A stretch of DNA of 64,000 nt from Aldehydirespirator sp965220345 (GTDB lineage: Bacteria; Actinomycetota; Acidimicrobiia; Acidimicrobiales; Aldehydirespiratoraceae): NCBI GenBank assembly GCA_965220345.1, contig OZ244822.1, forward strand, positions 1 through 64,000, read 5' to 3'. The position numbers were made by a program, and so were the translations under genes. The notes under the pieces were generated by a model. That model was not told the DNA's origin. It ran no database searches and saw only the letters and a program-made list of their open reading frames with translations. Positions 43,177-52,051 of the stretch are shown piece by piece. The first letter of the stretch is position 1; each line of letters begins with the position of its first letter.

Positions 43177-43762
43177 ATGACAATCACTGAAAAGCCTAAC
43201 TCTTCTGTGGTGCCTGGGCAGGGACTGCTGACTGCTGAGGATCTGCTTCGGCTCGACAGCGAAGGCGTGCGCGGCGAACTGGTACGAGGAGTGCTGCACG
43301 AAACCATGTCGAGCGGACACCGACACGGCGAGATCGTGGTGAACCTGGGTACGGCACTTCACAACTTCGTGAAACCGCGCAAGCTCGGCTCGCTGGTGGC
43401 ATCCGACTCAGGCGTGTGGCTCGAAAAAGATCCCGACACTGTGCGCGAACCCGACATCGCTTTCACATCGGCTGAGAAGATCCCTCCGGGCACGATCATT
43501 CCTGGATATTCAGAAGAGGTGCCTGATCTCGTGGTTGAGATCAAATCCCCCAGGCGACAGCCGCCGCTACGTCGCGGATAGAGCCGCAATGTGGCTCAGC
43601 CACGGCGTAAACCTCATATGGATAGTCCACCCCGACACTCGCAGCATCGACATCCACCAACCCGATCAAGTCATTAGCACTATCACAGACGACGACATCC
43701 TTGACGGCGGCGAAGTGCTGCCCTGCTTCACCTGCCCCCTCACCAACATCTTCGACACATAA
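43177..43762 (+). pseudogene. Uma2 family gene, frameshifted copy B
   Basis: Closely matches the intact Uma2 gene at 36911 to VPDLVVEIKSP. There one extra G at 43553/43554 (CCAGGCGACAG versus CCAGCGACAG in copy A) shifts the frame; the first product ends at residue 134. The rest (DSRRYVADRAAMWLSHG to the end, FTCPLTNIFDT) continues intact in the next frame. The break falls right after the catalytic lysine, so the truncated product would lose the last strands. A sequencing or assembly error is possible. Confidence 0.85.
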
Positions 43763-43877
43763 ACACAACCAGCGCTTCAGTTGACTGCCAAGAACGCCCA
43801 TGAATACCGACGTTGGCAGGTGTCTTCCAGTCTTCCAGATGTTGGGAACTAATCAATCACTTAGAGCGTCTTAACTG

Positions 43878-43918
43878 TTGTAGGAGTACTCCTACGGCAG
43901 CCAAACTGGCTCCTACAA
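43878..43918 (+). promoter_or_regulatory. Leader with two competing hairpins upstream of protease copy B
   Basis: GTAGGAGTACTCCTAC (43880-43895) is a perfect 16-bp palindrome. Its left arm extended, TTGTAGGAG (43878-43886), can instead pair with CTCCTACAA (43910-43918). The two structures exclude each other. The outer TTGTA / TACAA pairing is shared with copy A. Confidence 0.4.
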
Positions 43919-43936
43919 AAGGTAAGGATGAAGCCA

Positions 43937-45301
43937 ATGCCCAAACAACAGTGCCGAAACCCTAGAAGCAGCAGACTTCGTCTTGGTGCCATCGTCACCA
44001 TTGTGCTGGTGTTGGTAGCGGTCACCGCATCCGCGCAAGCCAGCAGCACAGCCGACACCAGCACAGCATCTCAATCACAAGACCCAGCTGTAGCGATGTA
44101 CGCCACCGAATATTCAGTATCAACCCAAGAAGCAGCACGACGCCTTGAACGCATTGAGCCGTTACATGAACTCATGGCATCGATCCGCGAAACCGAAGCC
44201 CATCGACTTGCTGGATGGGGTATCGATCACTCCCCCACTTTCACAGGCTGGGTTCTACTAACCGGCAGCAGTCCTGCCGCTGCTACCTCAACAGCAACCG
44301 CTGAAGCCAACCACGACCTAGAAATCAGAACTGGAGCAGCCCACACCTACGACCAGCTACTCCAAGCCAAAAAAGGGCTCTATCGAATCGGGTCTGTCGG
44401 CCAAGTCAACAACCCCAGCAACAACACAAGCATCTCCGACATCATCAGTTTCACCGCCGTGGACATGAGCACCAACGCCGTCGAGATCGGTATCGACCCG
44501 CCATCGTTGAGCGACAATCCCCATCTGCTCACCAACACCGGCCCGCTCGGCACAACCGACGAAACCTTCAAAGCACAAGCCGCTGCATTCACAACAAGCA
44601 TCGCGCCACACATCAACGTCGCCTACACCGTCGTCGACGGCCGAGACCTAAGCGACACCGCTGACTTGCGTGGGGGGCAAGCCATGAGCACCTGCACAGC
44701 AGGCTTCACCGCTTTGCTAGGAAGCTTCAAGGGGATACTAACCGCTGGGCACTGCTCAAAAACACAGACCATCAAAGGAGTTACACTTCGCCACATTAAT
44801 GGCTCCAACAGCGTCACAGCAGATGCGCAGTTCCTTGCCGTGCCAAGTGGAGGCGGACATGTGATCGAGAACGACTATCACTGCAAGAAACGCTTTGCAA
44901 CGATATGTGAAGTCCGTGGTCGTCGTGCACGTTTTAACATGATAGGAGACTTCGTATGCCACACAGGAATGAACAGCGGAATAAGTTGCGGAACCGTGAG
45001 TCGAATCGACTTCTCGCCTGATTACACAAAAGCAGGTGAAGTTGCATGTGTGAACAGTAAGGGAATTGCAACCGGGTGCCATGATGTATTTGTACGCGTG
45101 GAAGGTGATTACTTAAGACAATGCAAAGGCGACAGTGGCGGGCCTTGGTATCGACATGGCATCGCATATGGACTCCACAAGGGGGGAACCGGTAGTTCTT
45201 GCACCGCACAGGGAGTTACAGCGCACTTTTCAGCGATCATTGAGGTGGAAGAGTACCTGGGAGCATCCATCAGCACGCTAAGAGATTGGACTATTCAGTA
45301 A
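43937..45301 (+). CDS. Secreted trypsin-fold (S1-type) serine protease with N-terminal pro-region, copy B
   Basis: Residues are numbered from the ATG at 43928, three codons before the preferred start (AAGG precedes 43937 by 9 bases). Signal peptide to about 38; pro-region about 55-250 (STQEAARRLERIEPLHEL, ETEAHRLAGWGIDH, DLEIRTGAAHTYDQLL, VDMSTNAVEIGID, VAYTVVDGRD); protease domain from about 255 with H275 (TAGHC), D299 (TADAQF) and S403 (GDSGGP). Six or more paired cysteines. The overall plan resembles streptogrisin / alpha-lytic proteases, whose pro-regions act as foldases and inhibitors. The neighbouring lipoprotein gene starts 10 bases later and carries a related pro-like domain. Confidence 0.85.
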   Translation: MPKQQCRNPRSSRLRLGAIVTIVLVLVAVTASAQASSTADTSTASQSQDPAVAMYATEYSVSTQEAARRLERIEPLHELMASIRETEAHRLAGWGIDHSPTFTGWVLLTGSSPAAATSTATAEANHDLEIRTGAAHTYDQLLQAKKGLYRIGSVGQVNNPSNNTSISDIISFTAVDMSTNAVEIGIDPPSLSDNPHLLTNTGPLGTTDETFKAQAAAFTTSIAPHINVAYTVVDGRDLSDTADLRGGQAMSTCTAGFTALLGSFKGILTAGHCSKTQTIKGVTLRHINGSNSVTADAQFLAVPSGGGHVIENDYHCKKRFATICEVRGRRARFNMIGDFVCHTGMNSGISCGTVSRIDFSPDYTKAGEVACVNSKGIATGCHDVFVRVEGDYLRQCKGDSGGPWYRHGIAYGLHKGGTGSSCTAQGVTAHFSAIIEVEEYLGASISTLRDWTIQ

Positions 45302-45311
45302 ATTCATATAT

Positions 45312-47093
45312 ATGAGCACCCTGATTCCTACTGTCACAATGAGAATCTTCCACTCATGTAATAAGCGGTCAGCCTCATTAATACTTACTCTTATAGTAGT
45401 GCTTGTGTGCGCTGGCTGTTCTCAAAGCGCATCTGACTTCAAGGGCGGGGAGTCCGATCAAGTTGTTGGAGTATACGGTTGGGATCCTGCGGGATGGTAT
45501 TCAAGTGAAATCTGGACGGGCCAACTGATTGTTGAGCCTTCTGGATGCATATATCTTGATGTAACGAGCCGTAGTGGGGTCGACTCAAACACAACATCAG
45601 GACCATTACGAAGCTTTCTGAGATTGCCAGAGATCGCAACTCGTTACAACTCCGCTCCACATTATATTTCTGCTAAAAACTCCATCACCGTTGGAGATTC
45701 ACCGTCAATGTCATCAGGAGAACATGTTACTGTATTGGGGGTTCAAGGCTGGCATCAGATATCAAACCAACGCAATGAGGAGTTTAACGTTTTTTACCGC
45801 ACTAAACTAGATGACTCTGAAGCGTGTCGCGCGCATGTATCGTTTTGGGTGTCCTGGATGGGGCCGTCGGATTCTAATGTTCCAGCACTATCCTCCGAAG
45901 CACCACCATTCGCAGGGATGAGATCAACCGATGATGCTTATCCGAGTCACGATAATTTTGACTGGGGAGTATTAGAGATCTCAGGCCGTTGCCCCTATCT
46001 ATGGGTACCGGACGACAGAATTGCACTTGGGCATCGTCAATCCGACAGTATCTTTTTTGTGCTTGACGGGATTGATGTAGACGACCAGACTCCGATACCG
46101 CTCCGCCGCTCCTTCATGCGCCTGGGACAGCCTGAAGTCCAATTCGATACTGAGACACAGCTGCTGAGAGTACGAGATGGAGCAGCGCTGAAGACGGGGG
46201 ATCTAGTCGAAATCGGTGGAGTGACAGCAGACGGCAGATACATAGGTCTTGAACACTATATTGAGGAATGTCATGCATCTAGTGTTATATCTCCTTCTTC
46301 ACTGCGACTCTGCTCACAAGACCCTGAATACCGGCAGTGGGGCATCTGTGAGAAGTCCAGCGTCAGTGCAGCTCTTGTGACATTGAACTCTAAACAGTCG
46401 AGCACGTCCAACCAACCCACAACGATAACAGAGGACTTTTATGTGGAGCAGTATGGGGTAACACTCAAACAGGCTCGCAAACGGCTGGCTCGTATCCCGC
46501 AACTGCAAGCACTCTTAGATGAGATTCTCGACATTGAACTGCATCGTCTCGCAGGACTAGCTATTGATCATTACGACAAGTTTGGTGCTTGGGTATGGCT
46601 TACCGGAAACGACACTCCTGATGAACGCACCACCGAAATCGCAGCCACTAACCCTGACCTAGAAATACGACTCGGAGCGGACCATACCTACTTCGAACTG
46701 CGAGATGCCCAAGACATAATCTTTGACATCGCTGACATCAGCGCAACCACGAATCAACCCGGAGATCTTGATTGGCTGATCCATTTTATTGATGTTGACA
46801 TGCGCTCAAACAGCATCGAAATCGGAATAGACCCAGGACACGAAACCCGCAGCTCGCGTATACCTGTAGACCCCGACCGACCCAAAGCCAGCGACCAAGA
46901 AATCCAGGCCGCTATCAAAACTGTAGAAGAAGCACTCAAAAACCGTGTACCTGTCGCCTACAACGTCACCGACGGACGCAAAGCCGCTCAACTCGCCAAA
47001 CGACGACCCGAAAACAACACCCAGACCCTAGACCAAGCCTACTACCAACACCAACTACAAAAACACCGAAACCAAACCAAAAACAGCGAATAA
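45312..47093 (+). CDS. Lipoprotein with two beta-type domains and a protease-pro-domain-like C-terminus, copy B
   Basis: Signal and lipobox end at C36 (VLVCAGC). The ATG at 45339 would give a more usual signal length; neither start has a clear ribosome site. Two tandem related domains follow (EIWTGQLIVEPSGCIYLDV ... LRSFLRLPE and WGVLEISGRCPYLWV ... LRRSFMRLGQPEV). The C-terminal pro-like domain from about 370 is almost identical in DNA to copy A (from GAGGACTTTTATGTGGAGCA onward), whereas the N-terminal domains are clearly diverged. It lies 10 bases after its protease and is surely co-transcribed. Confidence 0.78.
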   Translation: MSTLIPTVTMRIFHSCNKRSASLILTLIVVLVCAGCSQSASDFKGGESDQVVGVYGWDPAGWYSSEIWTGQLIVEPSGCIYLDVTSRSGVDSNTTSGPLRSFLRLPEIATRYNSAPHYISAKNSITVGDSPSMSSGEHVTVLGVQGWHQISNQRNEEFNVFYRTKLDDSEACRAHVSFWVSWMGPSDSNVPALSSEAPPFAGMRSTDDAYPSHDNFDWGVLEISGRCPYLWVPDDRIALGHRQSDSIFFVLDGIDVDDQTPIPLRRSFMRLGQPEVQFDTETQLLRVRDGAALKTGDLVEIGGVTADGRYIGLEHYIEECHASSVISPSSLRLCSQDPEYRQWGICEKSSVSAALVTLNSKQSSTSNQPTTITEDFYVEQYGVTLKQARKRLARIPQLQALLDEILDIELHRLAGLAIDHYDKFGAWVWLTGNDTPDERTTEIAATNPDLEIRLGADHTYFELRDAQDIIFDIADISATTNQPGDLDWLIHFIDVDMRSNSIEIGIDPGHETRSSRIPVDPDRPKASDQEIQAAIKTVEEALKNRVPVAYNVTDGRKAAQLAKRRPENNTQTLDQAYYQHQLQKHRNQTKNSE

Positions 47094-47112
47094 CACTAAC
47101 CCACTATTCAAC

Positions 47113-48690
47113 TTAGAGGCCAGAGGCAGCACCTATCTGTGCTCTCGGGTCGGCAGCACCAGCGAAGCTGCCGTGCTCGGTGACTTCGATCAGATGTGCA
47201 TGCCCGAAAGTGTGAGGCGAATCACTGCACACCTCTATGACATGACCTCGAGCCGCCAAAGCGTCATACCACTGGGTGGCTGGATCCTCTAGCAGTACCC
47301 GTCGATGCCGACCGGGATGCCAAGTAGTGAAGCCTGCGCCCTCGCCCAGCGCAGCAAGCACCCAGCGTGGTGCGGCTATAGCCGCACCCGGTGACTGCCC
47401 TAATCCCAGAGTGCGAGCCACAAGCTGCAACAGTATCTGCGGCTGCGAGTCGCCGCCCATGGTGCCCAGCACCTGACGCAGCGAACCATCAGGTTTGGTG
47501 ACCAACGCTGGCGAAAGGGTGTGAGGCGGACGACGACCCGGCGCATACTCCGCCTGATGGCCGGGCACCAGATTGAAGCCAATACCCCGGTTGTGTAGGA
47601 AAATGCCGGTGCTGCCAGCTACCAGCAGCGCACCAAAACCAGCAGCATTGGAGTTGATCAGCGACACGCCCATACCGTCACTGTCCACAGCGCATAGATA
47701 AGTGGTATCACCCGTTGCGGTGGGCGCAGCCACATCAGAGGCACGTTCGGGGTTGATGGCATTACGTCGAGGTCTGAGCCGCTCAGGATCAATCAGCGCC
47801 TGGCCGTCTGCTCCTTCATGCAGCACGCGCACCCGGTCGTAAGCGGCTTGTGATGCCGCTTCGATCAGCAGATGAGCCCAGCGCTCGTCATCAGCGTCAC
47901 CAAGGTCAAGGCCGTCTGCTATCCACGCTCCAGCCAGCGTGAGATAGCCCTGCGAAGTGGGCGGCACAGTCCACAGCACATGCCCGAACGCTTCGGCTCG
48001 CACTGGATCAACCCAGCGAGCGATCGGCTGACGCAGATCAGTTTCGGTGTATTCGCCTGCCCCCAAAGCCAACAAGCCCTCACCGAACTCACCTAGATAG
48101 AAACCGTCACGGCCCTGGTCGATTATGGCTTTGAAAGCTCTCGCCGTGCCAGGTCGTCGCAGCACCTGCCCAGGCTGCAAACCTGCCTGAATGTCGGTGT
48201 TGCCTTTCACGGCGGCTACCTCAGCAGCGCGCTCAGCAAGCAATGGCGAGGCCGCGAAACCGTCTTGTGCGAAGCGCACTGCCTCAGCCATCACCTCAGT
48301 CAGAGGCAACCGCCCGAAACGGTCGTGCAAGGCGAGCCAGCCGTCCACAGCGCCGGGCACGGTCACCGAAGCCACATCTCCATGCAGCGGCATGTCGCTC
48401 ATGCCCTGTGCTCGCAGCCGATCTGGGTCGGCACCCGAGCCAGCAAACCCGGCGGCATCCAGAGCTAACGGTGCGCCGCTGCCGTCATGCACCAGCGCCC
48501 ATACATCGCCACCAGGACCACACATATGCGGCGATGTCACTGCCAGCACTGCGTTAGCTCCAACAGCAGCATCAGCCGCTGACCCGCCACGGCGCAGCAG
48601 GTCTACCCCGACACCGGTAGCCAGATGATCGACGGTAGACACCATTCCTGCTACAGAAGTGCGAGTCACCGCATTCGTAAATCCAGACAT
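47113..48690 (-). CDS. ggt: Gamma-glutamyltransferase family protein
   Basis: N-terminal-nucleophile hydrolase. GVDLLRRGGSAADAAVGAN and MCGPGGDVWALVHD mark the large-subunit region. The autoprocessing nucleophile is the Thr of GDTTYLCAVDSDGMGVSL. RPPHTLSPALV and GTMGGDSQPQILLQLV are typical of the small subunit. I start at MSGFTNAVTRTSVAG (48690); the frame is open further upstream. No signal peptide is evident, so cytoplasmic action or a cephalosporin-acylase-like role is possible. It follows coxM after a hairpin. Confidence 0.87.
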   Translation of the reverse strand: MSGFTNAVTRTSVAGMVSTVDHLATGVGVDLLRRGGSAADAAVGANAVLAVTSPHMCGPGGDVWALVHDGSGAPLALDAAGFAGSGADPDRLRAQGMSDMPLHGDVASVTVPGAVDGWLALHDRFGRLPLTEVMAEAVRFAQDGFAASPLLAERAAEVAAVKGNTDIQAGLQPGQVLRRPGTARAFKAIIDQGRDGFYLGEFGEGLLALGAGEYTETDLRQPIARWVDPVRAEAFGHVLWTVPPTSQGYLTLAGAWIADGLDLGDADDERWAHLLIEAASQAAYDRVRVLHEGADGQALIDPERLRPRRNAINPERASDVAAPTATGDTTYLCAVDSDGMGVSLINSNAAGFGALLVAGSTGIFLHNRGIGFNLVPGHQAEYAPGRRPPHTLSPALVTKPDGSLRQVLGTMGGDSQPQILLQLVARTLGLGQSPGAAIAAPRWVLAALGEGAGFTTWHPGRHRRVLLEDPATQWYDALAARGHVIEVCSDSPHTFGHAHLIEVTEHGSFAGAADPRAQIGAASGL

Positions 48691-48784
48691 GGTCACCAGT
48701 GTCGCCCGTTGTTGACACAACTGCACAATCTTCAGCCTGACCCGCACCCAGACGAACACCCGTGCTTCGGCTTAGATGTAGGCG

Positions 48785-48824
48785 CGTTTGACTGGCCGGA
48801 TATGCCCGGCCAGCCGGTCAAACG
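48785..48824 (-). terminator. Strong hairpin between coxM and ggt
   Basis: CGTTTGAC / GTCAAACG (8 bp) and TGGCCGG / CCGGCCA (7 bp) stack with a 4-base bulge and a 6-base loop. It sits 20 bases after the coxM stop. There is no T-run, so it is either a T-less terminator or an mRNA-stabilising structure. Confidence 0.5.
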
Positions 48825-48844
48825 ATTAGAACTGCTAACTGGTG

Positions 48845-49663
48845 TTATGCGACTCCGGCAGCGTTCAAAGCCCGCTGCGTCAGCACCCTTGCCAGATGGC
48901 TTCGATAGTCGGCATCGGCGTTGAGGTCAGTGGGCGGCTCAAGCCCTTCAGCAGCCACACCAGCCGCATCAGCAGCCGAAGCACCTGACGCAACCGCAGC
49001 CTCCACCGCTGAAGCCCGCAAAGGCGTGGAACCCATGTTGACAAGACTCACTCCAGCGCCGCCGTCTGCGACAGCCACACCAACAATGGCCCAGTCTTGG
49101 GCTCGACGGTTGAACTTCTGATAGTTCCAACCGCCGCCTGTAGCAGGCACCCTCACTTCGGTGATCATCTCGTTGTCGGCTAGCACCGACTCGAAATATC
49201 CAGTGAAAAAGTCAGTGGCTGCGATCTCACGAGAACCGCCCGGGCCTTGCGCCACGATTGTGGCACCAAGCGCTAGCACAGCAGCCGGAAGATCCGATGC
49301 CGGATCCGCGTGCGCGATAGTGCCTCCCAGAGTGCCACGATGACGCACCGCCGGATCGCCCACCAGCGCCGCCACCGACGACAGCATCGGACAAGCCTGC
49401 GCCAGCTCGGTGGAATGCTCTAGTTCGCTGTGACGAGTCAACGCCCCGATAGCTACTGTGCCGTTGTTTCTGCGGATGTAACGCAGATCATCAAGACGAC
49501 CCACATCCACTAGCACACTGGGTGTAGCCAACCGGAAACGCATCATCGGGATCAGGCTGTGACCCCCTGCCAGCAGTTTGGCTTCGTCGCCGTGCTCGGT
49601 CAGCAGCGCAATCGCGTGCTCAACCGACTCAGCGACCTTGTAGTCAAAAGCAGCGGGGATCAT
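48845..49663 (-). CDS. coxM: FAD-binding (medium) subunit of a CO-dehydrogenase-like molybdenum hydroxylase
   Basis: Starts MIPAAFDYKVAESVEHAI at 49663, overlapping the coxL stop (ATGA). FAD-binding motifs AGGHSLIPMM and GTLGGTIAHADPASDLPA are present. About 272 residues, normal. It would carry electrons from the Fe-S clusters of CoxS to the quinone pool or another acceptor. Confidence 0.88.
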   Translation of the reverse strand: MIPAAFDYKVAESVEHAIALLTEHGDEAKLLAGGHSLIPMMRFRLATPSVLVDVGRLDDLRYIRRNNGTVAIGALTRHSELEHSTELAQACPMLSSVAALVGDPAVRHRGTLGGTIAHADPASDLPAAVLALGATIVAQGPGGSREIAATDFFTGYFESVLADNEMITEVRVPATGGGWNYQKFNRRAQDWAIVGVAVADGGAGVSLVNMGSTPLRASAVEAAVASGASAADAAGVAAEGLEPPTDLNADADYRSHLARVLTQRALNAAGVA

Positions 49664-52050
49664 GCTGCACCTCCTTGGGCGTTGCTGATGGCTTTCCAAA
49701 CTGTTTGAGGTGATGCAGGCATTTCCACGTTGGAGACACCAAGGTCTCGCAGAGCGTCCACCACGGCGTTCATCACCGCAGGAGCCGATGCGATAGTGCC
49801 CGCCTCGCCCACGCCTTTGACACCCATCGGATTGGTGGGGCTCGGCGAAACATGGTTCTCTAACCGGTATCTAGGTGCTTCCACAGCCGACGGCACCAGA
49901 TAATCAGCCAGGTTGGCTGTTACTAGCTGCCCGTCAGAGTTGTAGACGGCATCCTCATACAAAGCCTGCGCGGCACCTTGCAGAATGCCTCCATGCACTT
50001 GACCTTCCACGATCAGCGGGTTGATCTGCACTCCGCAGTCATCCACCGCCACATAATCGATCAGATCAACGTTGCCTGTGTCGGTGTCAACCTCAACCAC
50101 AGCAATATGGGTGCCGTTGGGGAAAGTGAAGTTGGGTGGGTCATAAGTGACATGAGCTTCCAGGTTGGGTTCCATACCGTCTGGCAGATCATGAGCAGTG
50201 AAAGCTGCGAAAGCCACTCCCGCTAGCGGCACTTCAGCTTCGGGGGTGCCTCTCACTCGGAACACGCCACCTGAGAACTCAAGATCGTCCTCGTTGGCTT
50301 CGAGCTGATGCGCAGCAATCGAACGGGCTTTGTCGATGACTTTGTCGGTGGCCATGAACACTGCCGTGCCACCAACCGAAAGCGACCTTGACCCATAAGT
50401 ATCTAAACCGGTCGGGCTTATCGCCGTGTCCGAATGCAGCACTTCGACATCGTCGGGATCAATGCCGAGCTTGTCAGCCACGATCATTGACCAGCAGGTC
50501 TCATGGCCTTGGCCGTGCGGTGTTGATCCAGTCACTACCTGCACTTTGCAGGTAGGTGAGATCCGCACTGTGGCAGCCTCCCAGCCGCCTGCGCCATAGG
50601 CGAGCGATGCCAGCACCCGGCTAGGTGCCAAACCGCACATCTCCACATAGCTAGAGAACCCGACACCAATGCGTTTGGTGGATCCCGCAGCTCGGCGTTG
50701 CGCTGCTTGAGCACGACGACCAGCAACATTGGCCAACGAAATCGCCTTGTCGAGCACGGCGTGATAGTCGCCGCTGTCAAACACCAGACCTGGCGGGGAC
50801 TCATAGGGGAAGTCTTCGGCTTTAATGAAGTTGCGTGACCTGATCTCCTCAGGTGACACACCCACCGACACGGCCAGTGAGTCCATAGCTCGCTCGATTG
50901 CGTAGGTTGCTTCGGGACGGCCCGCTCCACGGTAGGCATCGGTCGGCACCCGGTTGGTGAACACTGCTTTGCATTCGAAGATGTAATTCGGGATGTGATA
51001 GCAGCCGTGATACAAAAAGCCTCCCAGCAGCGGAACACCCGGTGTCACCAGCTGTAGATAGGCACCCATGTCGGCTAGCAGCTTCACTCGCACCGCTTGC
51101 AGCCTGCCTTCGGAGTCGGCGGCTAGTTCAATGTGCTGCACCTGGCCGCGTCCCTGAATGGTGGACACCGCTGCTTCGGCACGACTTTCGGTCCAGCGCA
51201 CCGGCGCACCTCGCTGCTGTGCCAAAGCACAGCACAGGATCTCTTCGGCGTAAACGTTGAGCTTGCAGCCGAAGCCGCCGCCCACCGACGGGGCCACGAC
51301 CCGCAGCTTGTTCTCACCGATACCGAGCACCACCGAAGTCATCACCTTCAAAATGTGCGGGATCTGAGTAGCGGAATACAAGGTGAGTTCGCCACCCGCC
51401 GGTGAAGGCACAGCCGCGCAACCTCGAGGTTCCATCGGTGCCGGGATCAGACGCTGCTGTAGATAACGCTCGCTCACAACATGAGCGGCATCAGCGAAAG
51501 CAGCATCAACAGCTGCGGCGTTGTCTTCCCAGAGTCCCCATGTGTAGCACTCGTTGGTTTCTAGGTCGGGATGCACTAGCGGAGCACCTTCGGCTACAGC
51601 ATCTTCGATCTCAACCACTGCATCAAGCGGCTCGTAGTCCACTACCACGGCTGCGGCACCGTCAGCAGCGGCGTAGCGTGAGTCGGCCAGAACCACGGCT
51701 ACGGCATCGCCCACATATTTGGCTGTGCCACGAGCTACCGGCAGATGCGGCGGGTTTTTCATGTCAGGAGTGACCGGCCAAGCGCAAGGCAATGCGCCTT
51801 CACCCCACAGCGGTGCTAGGTCTTCGCCGGAAAGCACTTCGTTGACACCGTCAATAGCCAGCGCGGCCGAGCCGTCGATACCGAGGATTTTGGCGTGGGC
51901 TTCGGTGGATCGCACCACGCCCACCCACACAGCGCCAGGCAGATCCAAGTCGTCAATGAACTTGGCTTCGCCGGTTAGCAGGGCGGGGTCTTCTTTGCGC
52001 AGCCTGCGCGAGCCGACGTGGGCTGCGGGGGCTGATTCTGTGAGGGTCAT
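49660..52050 (-). CDS. coxL: Molybdopterin-binding (large) subunit, form II CO-dehydrogenase-like
   Basis: The start is set at MTLTESAPAAHVGSRRLRKE (52050), one base after the coxS stop. The active-site loop reads AYRGAGR, the form II signature, instead of the AYXCSFR of form I CO dehydrogenases. VGGGFGCKLNVYAEE, GSTPHGQGHETCW and PMGVKGVGEAGTIA are conserved in the xanthine oxidase family. Form II enzymes are mostly not proven to oxidise CO, so the substrate may be another small carbon or N-heterocyclic compound. The gene order S-L-M is also that of form II operons. Confidence 0.9.
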   Translation of the reverse strand: MTLTESAPAAHVGSRRLRKEDPALLTGEAKFIDDLDLPGAVWVGVVRSTEAHAKILGIDGSAALAIDGVNEVLSGEDLAPLWGEGALPCAWPVTPDMKNPPHLPVARGTAKYVGDAVAVVLADSRYAAADGAAAVVVDYEPLDAVVEIEDAVAEGAPLVHPDLETNECYTWGLWEDNAAAVDAAFADAAHVVSERYLQQRLIPAPMEPRGCAAVPSPAGGELTLYSATQIPHILKVMTSVVLGIGENKLRVVAPSVGGGFGCKLNVYAEEILCCALAQQRGAPVRWTESRAEAAVSTIQGRGQVQHIELAADSEGRLQAVRVKLLADMGAYLQLVTPGVPLLGGFLYHGCYHIPNYIFECKAVFTNRVPTDAYRGAGRPEATYAIERAMDSLAVSVGVSPEEIRSRNFIKAEDFPYESPPGLVFDSGDYHAVLDKAISLANVAGRRAQAAQRRAAGSTKRIGVGFSSYVEMCGLAPSRVLASLAYGAGGWEAATVRISPTCKVQVVTGSTPHGQGHETCWSMIVADKLGIDPDDVEVLHSDTAISPTGLDTYGSRSLSVGGTAVFMATDKVIDKARSIAAHQLEANEDDLEFSGGVFRVRGTPEAEVPLAGVAFAAFTAHDLPDGMEPNLEAHVTYDPPNFTFPNGTHIAVVEVDTDTGNVDLIDYVAVDDCGVQINPLIVEGQVHGGILQGAAQALYEDAVYNSDGQLVTANLADYLVPSAVEAPRYRLENHVSPSPTNPMGVKGVGEAGTIASAPAVMNAVVDALRDLGVSNVEMPASPQTVWKAISNAQGGAA

Positions 52051-52051
52051 G

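Larger units (their letters stand above)
43098..47109 (+). repeat. Direct repeat copy B of the Uma2-protease-lipoprotein segment
   Basis: Counterpart of 36832-41024. It holds a frameshifted Uma2 gene, the full-length protease and the second lipoprotein. It lacks the toxin-antitoxin pair of copy A. The near-identical outer parts could support recombination that deletes or amplifies the MaoC-ino1 interval. Confidence 0.85.

Noticed and set aside
36832..47109. Prophage or transposon as the cause of the duplicated segment
   Set aside because: No integrase, transposase, terminal inverted repeats or tRNA attachment site seen at either edge; simple segmental duplication explains it without these.
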